Below, one piece after another: positions 1 to 7,400 of a DNA stretch of 10,256 nucleotides. The translations under genes were made by a program, and so were the position numbers. A model generated the notes under the pieces. It searched no databases. It was not told the origin of the DNA and worked only from the letters and a program-made list of their open reading frames with translations. Source of the DNA: a candidate division FCPU426 bacterium (lineage in GTDB: Bacteria; Oederibacteriota; PGYV01; Palsa-1178). The stretch covers positions 1 through 10,256 of the forward strand of contig PMTB01000207.1 of assembly GCA_003167475.1 (NCBI GenBank). Direction: 5' to 3'. Numbering within the stretch: the stretch's first letter is position 1; the number at the start of each line of letters is the position of its first letter.

Positions 1-197
1 GAATGGACAGGGAGGTCCGGCTGAAAAAATTTTTTAATACCTGCCCGCTTCCGGAGGGTACGCCGATAGTGTCCGACAGGGAAAAAATAATCTGGGTATC
101 CGGCGGCCGCATAGATGACAGGGTAAAGGTGACACCGTCCACAAAAAGGATACTTATTATCGTTAAAAGGGATGCAAATGAACCAACCGGGAATTGA
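1..197 (+). CDS. tilS: tRNA(Ile)-lysidine synthase TilS, C-terminal fragment
   Basis: This is the 3' end of a gene cut by the window edge; the reading frame is open through base 1 and ends at TGA 195-197. TilS uses ATP and lysine to modify C34 of the AUA-reading tRNA-Ile to lysidine in the cytoplasm. Only the small C-terminal TilS_C domain is visible. The recognisable features are LKKFF near the start of the fragment, then IIWVSGGRIDDRVKVT, which matches the family pattern of a V-W-V-x-G-x-R-I-D-x-R-x-K-V-T strand, followed by a final hydrophobic strand KRILIIV. The catalytic N-terminal PP-loop domain lies outside the window. The ATG at position 3 is internal and not a start. The 3' end overlaps the next gene by 20 bp, which suggests co-transcription and possibly translational coupling. 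The identification rests on this one domain but the match is characteristic. Confidence 0.85.
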   Translation, partial: MDREVRLKKFFNTCPLPEGTPIVSDREKIIWVSGGRIDDRVKVTPSTKRILIIVKRDANEPTGN

Positions 198-2274
198 TTT
201 CTACCAGGTACAGACAATAATATCCTTCGCGGGAATTTTCATTTTAGCCGTGATAACCCTTTTAAAAGCGCCGGGGAACAGGCTGAATATATCGGCGGCT
301 GTATTTTTTATCCTTGTGTCATTATGGCAGCTCGACCTTTTCATCATAAGGGGAGCGCCGTCGCCGGAGGTGGCCGGCATCACATCCAGGACACTCAGGC
401 CGGCCCTGTTTTTTTTGACCCCGGCGCTGTTGAGTTTTGCCATACTCCTCACAAAAACGGGCGGAAAGATCCTGTACCTTGAAAAAGCGCTGTATATCAC
501 CGCCGCCGCGGGGACGCTCATGTGCGTGACAGGTTTCGGTTTTAAACCCATGATATACAAACCCGGAATAGGGTACGACGCGCAGGCTGACCTTACATAC
601 CTGCTCATAATAATAAACACGGCGGTTTCGGTTACAGCGGCCTTTACCGTGCTGCTGCGGAAGTTTTTTTCCGGGGATATACTGCCGATGGAAAAAAAGC
701 AGCTGCAGTACCTGATGCTGGGCGTGGCAATCGGGCTCCTCGGAGCCCTCACCAACATCCTGAACATATACGGCGTTAAAGTCTTTCCAATGGCCGGTTT
801 TTTGGTGCTGGTATTTTTCGCTCTGATGAGTTACTCGATACTCGCGCATGATCTGATGAACATCAGGGAATTGTTCCAGAAAACCCTCATATATGCCATA
901 ACTTCGGGCCTGATAGTGCTGATATATTTTATCATGAACGCGCTGGTGTTTTCCGCACTGGGGGATTCCGTTTATAAGACTTTTCTTTTCTTCCTCTGCA
1001 CGCTTTTTATAGTGATCGGGTTTGAGCCGACTTTGAAAGCGCTCGACAAAGTGACCAGGAAGGCGTTTTTTATTTCAAGTTACGATTACCAGGCGCTGCT
1101 GCAGCAGGTGCTTTTTAAGATAAGGTTCCTCAAGGATTTCGGGGAAATATTCACGGTTGCCGGGAATTATGTGGCGAATGTGCTTCAGCTGGAAAACTCG
1201 GCATTTTTCTTCTGGGAGACCGGCAGGGACAGCTTCTTAAAGTACCCCGCCGGCGGCCCTCCCGAGGCGCCGCTGCCGATCAACCACCCGCTCATTGCCT
1301 ACATGGATATAAAACGCGACATCATATATTTCAAAAAGATGCAGGATGACCTGGCCTATAACGCGGCTCCGCGCGGGGATTACAGCGGGATCGATATGCC
1401 TGAAATAGTCCGGCTGCTCAAAAAATACAGCGCGGAGATATGCGTGCCCGTGCTTATAAACGGGGAAGTAAAGGGGATATGGGTAATAGGTAAAAAAACA
1501 AGCAAAGCCACGCTCCTGCGCGAGGAAGTCAACTGGATAAAAAATATCGCGGCGCAGATATCGGTGATACTTGAGAATATAATCCTGTACTCGCAGCTGC
1601 TCAAGTCGGAGCGGTACGCCATCCTCGGCAGGATGTCCGCGGCTGTTGCGCATGAGATAAGGAACCCGCTGACGGGGCTGAACGGTTTTGTCCAGATGGT
1701 GAATGCCGACAGGGGCAACGCCGATGTCCTGGATAAATTCCTTTCGATCGCGCCCGGCGAATTCAAAAGGCTCGAAAGGCTGACCGACAACCTGCTCGCT
1801 TTGAGCCGCACCACCACCGTCAGGCAGGAACCCAAAGACCTGTCGAAAATAATCGACGAGACGCTGGATTTCACATCGCACATACTGCGCGATCTGAACA
1901 TCAGGGTTAGCGTTAATTATTTCCCGGTGCCCAAAATAAGCGTGGAAACGGAACAGATAAAACAGCTCGCGTTAAATATCATAATGAACGCATGCCAGGC
2001 CATAAACAAGGACGGCGCTTTGGATATTACGGTGAGCGAAGGACGGATTTCGGGCAGGCGTTACGTGATAGGCGAGTTTTCCGACTCGGGGCCCGGCATA
2101 GACAGGGAAATATATGACAGGGTATTTGAACCTTTCTTCACCACGAAAGCCGAAGGAACGGGGCTGGGGCTCGCGATATCGAAAAATATCATGGAGGCCC
2201 ACGGGGGCCTGATAACGCTGGAGAACAAAGAGGGATCGGGCTGCGTGGTCAGTATATTTTTCCCTATCGTTTAA
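178..2274 (+). CDS. membrane sensor histidine kinase with multi-TM N-terminus and GAF-like domain
   Basis: A 698-residue sensor kinase. About nine hydrophobic segments fill residues 13-282, ending with a segment of the form SYSILAHDLMNIREL that is typical of histidine kinases with an N-terminal 7TM-type region, some of them PrsK-like. Residues about 300-470 look like a GAF sensor domain (inference from position and pattern). The kinase core is intact. The H-box AHEIRNPLTG has the phospho-acceptor His492, the N-box has Asn604 in NIIMNACQAI, the G1 box is DSGPGID with Asp636, the F-box is EPFFTT, and the G2 box is GTGLGL at 660-665. The ATG at 178 is preferred over the in-frame ATG at 172 because AAAAGGG (165-171) lies six bases before 178 and directly abuts 172. 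The gene overlaps tilS by 20 bp and probably uses its transcript. No dedicated response regulator follows directly, so its output is unknown. The signal sensed cannot be told from sequence. Confidence 0.9.
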   Translation: MNQPGIDFYQVQTIISFAGIFILAVITLLKAPGNRLNISAAVFFILVSLWQLDLFIIRGAPSPEVAGITSRTLRPALFFLTPALLSFAILLTKTGGKILYLEKALYITAAAGTLMCVTGFGFKPMIYKPGIGYDAQADLTYLLIIINTAVSVTAAFTVLLRKFFSGDILPMEKKQLQYLMLGVAIGLLGALTNILNIYGVKVFPMAGFLVLVFFALMSYSILAHDLMNIRELFQKTLIYAITSGLIVLIYFIMNALVFSALGDSVYKTFLFFLCTLFIVIGFEPTLKALDKVTRKAFFISSYDYQALLQQVLFKIRFLKDFGEIFTVAGNYVANVLQLENSAFFFWETGRDSFLKYPAGGPPEAPLPINHPLIAYMDIKRDIIYFKKMQDDLAYNAAPRGDYSGIDMPEIVRLLKKYSAEICVPVLINGEVKGIWVIGKKTSKATLLREEVNWIKNIAAQISVILENIILYSQLLKSERYAILGRMSAAVAHEIRNPLTGLNGFVQMVNADRGNADVLDKFLSIAPGEFKRLERLTDNLLALSRTTTVRQEPKDLSKIIDETLDFTSHILRDLNIRVSVNYFPVPKISVETEQIKQLALNIIMNACQAINKDGALDITVSEGRISGRRYVIGEFSDSGPGIDREIYDRVFEPFFTTKAEGTGLGLAISKNIMEAHGGLITLENKEGSGCVVSIFFPIV

Positions 2275-2287
2275 TGCGTAAAACGAT
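2266..2287 (+). other. weak inverted repeat spanning the kinase stop codon
   Basis: ATCGTTT (2266-2272) and AAACGAT (2281-2287) are perfect 7-bp arms around an 8-nt loop, and the TAA stop of the kinase gene starts in the left arm. No T-tract follows, so this is at best a poor terminator; it could be chance. Confidence 0.25.
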
Positions 2288-2295
2288 TATATAGA

Positions 2296-2458
2296 GGCTG
2301 TCGGAAAAGTCTTGTGACAGCAGGCTGTCATTGCGAGAAGGCGTTCTTGTTTTATGCCGACGAAGCAATCTCTGTTCTCAGATAAGCCTTGAAATTTGGA
2401 TTTTCTGCAAAAGTACAGAGATTGCTTCGTCGCTGAGGATCACGCTCCTCGCAATGAC
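2296..2458. repeat. dispersed nested palindromic repeat (GTCATTGCGAG / GAAGCAATCTC type)
   Basis: The core, 2327-2458, is a nested inverted repeat. The outer arms GTCATTGCGAG (2327-2337) and CTCGCAATGAC (2448-2458) are perfect. The inner arms CGACGAAGCAATCTCTG (2358-2374) and CAGAGATTGCTTCGTCG (2416-2432) are a perfect 17-bp match. Between inner and outer arms the two sides have diverged: the right side keeps a regular form while the left side differs. The words ATTGCGAG and GAAGCAATCTC are familiar from interspersed intergenic repeats in many unrelated environmental bacteria (recalled, not searched). A lead-in at 2296-2329 holds GGCTGTC twice plus the reverse GACAGC (2316-2321), and may belong to the same or an adjoining element. 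It has no transposase, so it behaves like a non-autonomous MITE- or REP-like unit. The apparent reading frame across it is not a gene. Confidence 0.8.
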
Positions 2459-2528
2459 GTCACTACGTTTTAAAATCGGTTTAAATAATAAAATCAGGGT
2501 TTTCCTGAGTATCATTTGGTTTTCAATT

Positions 2529-2571
2529 TGGGATAAAACCGCAAACCAGACCACTATGCGGTTTTATCCCA
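2529..2571 (+). other. hairpin H1: 15-bp perfect stem with 13-nt loop
   Basis: The arms TGGGATAAAACCGCA (2529-2543) and TGCGGTTTTATCCCA (2557-2571) are exact reverse complements around the 13-nt loop AACCAGACCACTA. There is no T-tract, so it is not a standard Rho-independent terminator. It lies 20 bp before the -35 box of the small RHH gene. It shares its inner stem and the loop word CCAGACCAC with hairpin H2 on the opposite strand, and AGACC with H3. The function is unknown; candidates are a recognition structure for a DNA- or RNA-binding protein, or the end of a small mobile unit. Confidence 0.75.
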
Positions 2572-2590
2572 TGTAGGGCTTAAAAGAACC

Positions 2591-2619
2591 TTGACTTACG
2601 GGCAGACACAGTGTATAAA
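2591..2619 (+). promoter_or_regulatory. sigma70-like promoter for the small RHH gene
   Basis: TTGACT (2591-2596) and TATAAA (2614-2619) are separated by 17 bp, each matching the sigma70 consensus at five of six positions. This places a start site near 2626, about 27 bp before the ATG at 2653. The RHH gene therefore appears to have its own transcript, which would not include hairpin H1. Confidence 0.6.
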
Positions 2620-2652
2620 TAATGTAACAAAATAATTAAAGGGGGACCAGTT

Positions 2653-2904
2653 ATGCGTGAAAAAGGCAAAATGAAAAAAGAAAAAAAGATCCTTATCAGG
2701 GTCAACAAGGATGAAAAAAAACAGGCGGAAATGCTAGCCCAAAAGGAAGGAAAGAACACTTCCGAGTTCTTCAGGAGCCTGCTCCGCGAGCACAGCGACA
2801 CAAAAATGCTCGAAGTACACCTTAATATTGTTGAAAAATACGAGAGCGTCCTCGGTAAATACAGGGAACTGCTTACGAAGTTCGATAAAAACAAGGATAA
2901 CTAA
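2653..2904 (+). CDS. small ribbon-helix-helix (CopG/MobC-like) protein
   Basis: An 83-residue basic protein with the pattern of a ribbon-helix-helix DNA-binding protein. There is a lysine-rich leader (1-12), a short strand KILIRV (12-17), helix A at about 20-32, a turn with Gly33, and helix B starting TSEFFRSLLREH (36-47). A further charged helix (about 50-77) is probably for dimerisation or partner contact. RHH proteins bind operators as dimers through the strand pair; members include antitoxins, copy-number repressors and relaxosome accessory proteins. The ATG at 2653 is supported by GGGGG at 2641-2645 with seven bases of spacing. No toxin, relaxase or integrase gene adjoins it. The gene is flanked by hairpins H1 and H2 in opposite orientation, H2 starting at the base after the stop codon. 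That suggests the gene and hairpins form one unit. Its specific target is unknown. Confidence 0.75.
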   Translation: MREKGKMKKEKKILIRVNKDEKKQAEMLAQKEGKNTSEFFRSLLREHSDTKMLEVHLNIVEKYESVLGKYRELLTKFDKNKDN

Positions 2905-2945
2905 ACATTTAAATCGCATTTGTGGTCTGGCTGCGGTTTAAATGT
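2905..2945 (-). other. hairpin H2: 14-bp stem, 13-nt loop, inverted relative of H1
   Basis: The arms ACATTTAAATCGCA (2905-2918) and TGCGGTTTAAATGT (2932-2945) pair along 14 positions with a single T-G wobble (2914 with 2936). The loop is 13 nt, TTTGTGGTCTGGC. Read on the minus strand the core is AAACCGCA, then GCCAGACCACAAA, then TGCG, which closely matches H1. It begins one base after the stop codon of the RHH gene. It has no T-tract after it, so it is unlikely to be a simple intrinsic terminator, though it would fold in the 3' end of the RHH mRNA. Confidence 0.75.
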
Positions 2946-2984
2946 GTGTTGGAATGCGGATGATTAATTTGAGTTTACACATTT

Positions 2985-3025
2985 TCCTTAAAATCGTAAA
3001 TAGACCGGCAATGCGATTTTAAGGA
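2985..3025 (+). other. hairpin H3: 14-bp stem, 13-nt loop, before the receiver-kinase gene
   Basis: The arms TCCTTAAAATCGTA (2985-2998) and TGCGATTTTAAGGA (3012-3025) pair over 14 positions with one T-G wobble (2997 with 3013). The loop AATAGACCGGCAA is 13 nt and shares AGACC with H1. The inner stem (ATCGTA with TGCGAT) resembles that of H1 and H2 while the outer stem has a different sequence. It ends three bases before the GGAG ribosome binding site (3029-3032) of the next gene, so if transcribed it forms a 5' leader structure. A weak promoter (TTTACA 2974-2979, TAAATA 2997-3002, 17-bp spacing) would overlap it. Confidence 0.7.
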
Positions 3026-3037
3026 CTTGGAGCGTTG

Positions 3038-4177
3038 ATGGAAAATATTACCGCATTTGGCCTGAAAAAAATCCTGATCGTCGACGATGAATATTCCATA
3101 AGGGAAGCGCTGCATATGTTTTTTTCCTCCAGGGGATACAGCGTGCAAAAAGCCGGGGACGGCCTTGAAGCTTTAAGCCTTATCGAAAAAGAGGATTTTG
3201 ACCTGATTATATCCGATATCAGGATGAAGAACATGGACGGAATCGCGCTTGTGAGAAGGCTCAAGGACACAAACAAAAAAACCCCCGTGATCTTCATAAC
3301 CGCGTACCCGGAAGTTGACAATGTCATAGAAGCGCTCCGCTGCGGCGTCGTGGAATATATTAAAAAGCCTTTCGATATGGAATATATCGCCGGGCGCGCG
3401 GCGTGGGTCATAAATGAAAAGGAAAAGACAACAGAGGAAAAATACAATAAAAAGTACAGGGATGAAAAAGCCGGGTTCTTAAACAGGCTCTCCCATGAAC
3501 TGCGCACGCCGCTCACCCCGGTCGCGGGTTACTTGAAACTCCTGCTTAAAAAGGAATTCGGCGAGATGTCCGAGTTGCAGATACAGATACTTACCGACAT
3601 GGCGAGAAATTCGGAACGGCTGAAAACAACCGCGGACGACCTTATAATGCTTTATGAGCTCGAACACAATGAAAGCGCCCTGCGGTTCGGGAATGCCGCG
3701 GTGTCAAAGCTTATCGGTGAAACCATGGCGGGACTGGAAGCGGCCTCTAAAAGCAAGAACCTTTGCGTGGAGGTGCTTGTATACGATTCCATAGACACGA
3801 TTTACTGCGATGACAGGAAAATAAAAAGGGTTTTACACCATCTTGTTGAGAACGCCGTCAAATTCGGACCGGAATCATCGGCAATAAAGATCACTGTGAG
3901 GAAGTATTCCGGCGGGAACGGCGGGTTTATAAAGTTTTCCGTCTCCGACGCGGGGCTCGGGGTCACGGGCCGCGACAGCAGGGAACTTTTCAGGAATTTT
4001 TACAGCGTCAACCCGTCAGCGGATGATCTTGAGGTGAACAGGCGGGTTAAGGGACTGGGCCTTGGGCTGACTTTGTCAAGGGTCATAGTCGAGGCTCACC
4101 GCGGCAGGATATGGGTCGAGGAATCAGGGGAGGACAAACCCAGGGAAACCGTTTTCAGCTTTACGCTTCCGGCATGA
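3038..4177 (+). CDS. soluble receiver-histidine kinase hybrid
   Basis: A 379-residue cytoplasmic protein with no membrane segment. The receiver domain (about 8-125) has the acid pocket Asp16-Asp17, the phospho-acceptor Asp60 in IISDIRM, the switch Thr88 in FITAYPE, and Lys110 in KKPF. A charged linker (about 128-146) leads to the HisKA domain with His153 in SHELRTPLTP. The ATPase domain (about 265-378) has Asn272 (LVENAVKFGP), Asp304 in the DAGLG G1 box, and the GLGLGL G2 box at 339-344. All catalytic residues are present. Such REC-HisKA-HATPase proteins receive phosphate from another kinase and relay it or modulate their own kinase activity; there is no DNA-binding output. The ATG at 3038 is preferred to the adjoining TTG at 3035 because GGAG (3029-3032) is five bases upstream of it. 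The upstream membrane kinase may be its donor, but they are separated by 763 bp and several repeats, so this is inference only. Confidence 0.9.
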   Translation: MENITAFGLKKILIVDDEYSIREALHMFFSSRGYSVQKAGDGLEALSLIEKEDFDLIISDIRMKNMDGIALVRRLKDTNKKTPVIFITAYPEVDNVIEALRCGVVEYIKKPFDMEYIAGRAAWVINEKEKTTEEKYNKKYRDEKAGFLNRLSHELRTPLTPVAGYLKLLLKKEFGEMSELQIQILTDMARNSERLKTTADDLIMLYELEHNESALRFGNAAVSKLIGETMAGLEAASKSKNLCVEVLVYDSIDTIYCDDRKIKRVLHHLVENAVKFGPESSAIKITVRKYSGGNGGFIKFSVSDAGLGVTGRDSRELFRNFYSVNPSADDLEVNRRVKGLGLGLTLSRVIVEAHRGRIWVEESGEDKPRETVFSFTLPA

Positions 4178-4460
4178 TAAGTCAGCCACATTTGTACATA
4201 TCTTTTTTTAGCCGCCTAAAACCGCCAATAGATTAAAATACCGCCTGAAACCACGGACAAACCATGACCCGAAGGTATATGCCTGAAACAGCCATATATT
4301 AAAGCTGAATAGTATTTTTTGCTTTTATAACCCGATCCGGCATAAGTGTAGTGAATAAGGATAACAAAAAACCTAAAAAACTACTTGATTTATTGCGTGA
4401 TTTTTATTATTATAGTAGGGTACGATAAAGTGTTAATCATAACACAGGAGGTTTTATCTT
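4178..4460 (+). promoter_or_regulatory. AT-rich leader of the giant surface-protein gene, with promoter and small palindrome
   Basis: No gene is seen here. The first part has short direct repeats: CCGCC at 4212, 4222 and 4241, and GCCTGAAAC at 4243-4251 and again at 4281-4289. A T-run at 4203-4209 follows the receiver-kinase gene but without a clear GC-rich stem. A sigma70-like promoter is TTGATT (4385-4390) and TATTAT (4408-4413) with 17-bp spacing. A perfect palindrome GTGTTA-ATCA-TAACAC (4430-4445) lies downstream of it, directly before the strong Shine-Dalgarno AGGAGG (4446-4451), which is nine bases from the ATG at 4461. The palindrome could be an operator or an mRNA hairpin. Confidence 0.55.
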
Positions 4461-7400
4461 ATGAGGTCAAAATTTTCACTATTATTATTTATATCATTAT
4501 GCCTGTTGGTATTTTCAGGCAATGTTTTCGGGGCAAAGTACCTTGTAGTTGCGCCCGGACAGTCCTGGTCGGCCGGGACAGGTATCACAGGCGCGCCTGT
4601 GAACCAGGTGGCCGGAGTGCCTTTTAATGTCTCGATTGTTGCTACAGACGATACAGGCACCGTTGCTTTTGACTCTTCAGGCTTTTCCGTGACCATGACC
4701 TGCAATGCTGTTTCTTTGATCACCCCCGCAAATACATTCCAGTTAAATCTTCCCCTTGGCGTTACACCCAACTGTCTCAAGTATCCGGTAACAGTGACAC
4801 TTGGCGCGGCCGTCACCGGAAGCGTCACAATTTCAGCCCTGCCAACCGGAGGTGGTCTTACTGCGGGAAGCGTGGCTGTCACTTCGCAGATACTGGACCA
4901 CTTCCAATTTAACGCCCTCGTAAGCCCGAAGACCGCGGGGACGCAGTTCGCTATTTCAGTGACCGCCCAGACTTCTGTAAGCGCGACGGTAACGGGTTTT
5001 AACGGCACGGCGCAGATCATAGCCAATTACCCGGTCATAGGGCCGGTTGTGGTAACCACAGTAACATTTATAAACGGCATTTTTAACGGCAACATTACAT
5101 TATATGACGCGACCGAGGCAAACCTGACGCTTTCATGCACATCCACGGTTCCTTCGGCCACCGGAACCAGCGGCGCATTCAGCGTCAGCGCGGGGGCGAT
5201 CAACAGGCTCGTCATCATAGGACCCGGGCAGACTTTCGTGCCCGGAACAAGCGGAGGCAACGGCAGGTCAGGCGGCTCCACAAGCATCAACCAGCAGACT
5301 GCGGGCATACCTTTCTATGTTACCGTTTACGCGGTGGACGCGTACTATAATACTTCAACCACAGCGGCTACTATAGCCCTCGGCACGACTGATACCAATT
5401 CTGTTATTTCGCCGGCAAGCATAGGCGCTTCAGGCGCGCCAAACGCAGGCAGGGCGATATTTACGGTGACGCTCAAGACAGTAGGCTCAGGCTCCCAGTC
5501 CCTCACGGCAACATCGGGTGTGCTTACTTCAAGCCAGGACACGGTGCCCATGACTTATGGCACGCTGAATTCATTCATGTTCACCCAGCCGATAACTTCA
5601 AAAACAGCGGGACAGTTGTTTACAGTATATGCCACGGCTGTCGATCTTTATAACAATACCGTAACAACTTTCGCTTCCACTCCATCGGTGAGTTTCTTCA
5701 CCGGCGCGGTGTCGATAGACGGAGCCCACTCTTTTAGTCAAATCTCCGCTTTTTCAGGCGGCGTGGGAACCTTCCAGGCCAGGATATACCAGAGGGTCCT
5801 GAACGCAAGCGTTAAACTGACTTATTTAACGGCAACGGGAACAAGCAATCTTTTTGATGTCGCGCCTTCGAATTTCACCCAGTTGCTTTTTGTGGCGCCG
5901 GGGCAGACTTACGATCCGGGTAACAGCTCTTTAGGCGGCATATCAGGGTCTCCAAGCGCGGCGACTGCGGGTGTGGCATATCCTATAGATGTTTACGCCA
6001 CCGATGATTATGGAAATAAGATAGGCAGCGTGAATGACACGGTTTCGCTGACCACGAGCGATACAGCAGCCTCCATTAACGGCGTTACTCCGCCTGCCAA
6101 TGTGAGTTTGTCGAGCGGGCAGGCGACATATAATGTCATATTCAGGACAGGCGGAATAGATACTGTCGATGGAACGGATACGACCACAAGCGGCATAAAT
6201 GACGCGTTTGCTTCAATCAATGTGCAGTCGACGACTCTGGCGTATTTCGAGATCGCCAATATCCCGGCATCAAGGACGTCGGGCCAGGCGTTTACACCCA
6301 TAGTCAGGGCAAGGGACCAGTTCGGCAATATTGTCACAAATTATGCGGGGATAGTCTACCTCACATCAAACACAGATTACTCGCTTCCGTTCGAATCGAC
6401 CATAAATATCACCGGCACAAATGCGGGCCAGTATAACCAGGCCTGGGAAGTGACTTTTACAGCGGGTGACGCGGGAGTCAGGTCGTTGACGGGATATTTT
6501 TACAGGGCCACGTCTTATACGGCCCAGATATTTGCCAGCGATAATTTCATTGACACGCCGCTGAACCACCTGGGACACGTTGGTTTGTCCAGCCCTTGTA
6601 CCGTGAATCCGGGCTCTATTTATAAGCTTCAGGTATTGCCTCCGGGAGTGGAGGCCAGGCCCGGGACGCTTGACGGGGAAAACAACACTCCCACGGGACA
6701 GGCTCAGGGTTCGGCATTTACGAACAGAGTTAACATCTGCGATGTTTGGTGGAATGTCGTGACGGGAGTTACCGACCAGATTACCATCAATACAAGCGAC
6801 AATGCGAATGCCCAGATAAATGGTTCGAATTCATTCCCGGCTTCCGTAATCTTAAGCAACGGTACGCAGACGTTTACTTCTTCATACGCTCTGCAAAGTT
6901 CGGCGTTCCAGCTGAGGGTTGACGATTATTCGACGCCTTCCATATTGAATGATTTTTCGCCATACATTTCCATATACAATATTTTCAATTTCTCGATCAA
7001 AGCCCCGGGCGGGGTGGCACCGATCGGCAACCAGACAGCCGGCGTCCCTTTTACCATACAGATAACCGCTTTCCAAAACTTCGGGGTTACTGCCACTTCG
7101 TTTAACAGCACTGTTGAAATCAGTTCCGCAAATACAGATTGGGACGCTTCCAATCAATGTATCAGTCCGACCAGATCCATAACATTTACCGCGGGCGTCG
7201 CCGTTATGCAGGTTACCATGTACCACGCCTGGACAAACGCGGTCAATGGCAGCGGAGCTGTTATCAATGTCAAATTTGGTTCCAAAACCGGGCAATCCAG
7301 CGACTTTGACCTGTCATGGGGCCCTGCAACCGGGGTAATGGTCCTGGCGGACGGGATGTCGCCAAAACCCGGATTAAAGCAGGCGGGAATACCCGGATAC

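Noticed and set aside
2331..2576. Open frame of 81 codons after the first kinase gene
   Set aside because: It lies across the dispersed palindromic repeat and hairpin H1, has no ribosome binding site and encodes no recognisable protein.
2580..2919. Two minus-strand frames opposite the RHH gene
   Set aside because: The + strand frame has a promoter, a ribosome binding site and a clear RHH pattern; the opposite frames have none.
2529..2945. H1 and H2 as Rho-independent terminators
   Set aside because: The stems are long and AT-rich outside the inner few pairs, and neither is followed by a T-tract.
2529..3025. Hairpins H1-H3 as integron attC sites
   Set aside because: The expected outer RYYYAAC/GTTRRRY core pairs are not present at the right places, no integron integrase is seen, and H1 and H2 are in inverted instead of direct order.
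4178..4210. Intrinsic terminator after the receiver-kinase gene
   Set aside because: There is a seven-base T-run at 4203-4209 but no convincing GC-rich stem directly before it; only a three-base GGC/GCC pair is nearby.
4178..4460. Riboswitch in the leader of the giant gene
   Set aside because: The short direct repeats and 6-bp palindrome do not match any riboswitch core that I can recognise.
4385..4627. Open frame of 80 codons before the giant gene
   Set aside because: It covers the promoter region and then runs out of frame into the giant gene; there is no Shine-Dalgarno sequence at its start.
4454..5026. Antisense open frame of 190 codons opposite the giant gene, and similar minus-strand frames throughout
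   Set aside because: They are mirror frames of well-supported + strand genes, with no start signals and low-complexity products.
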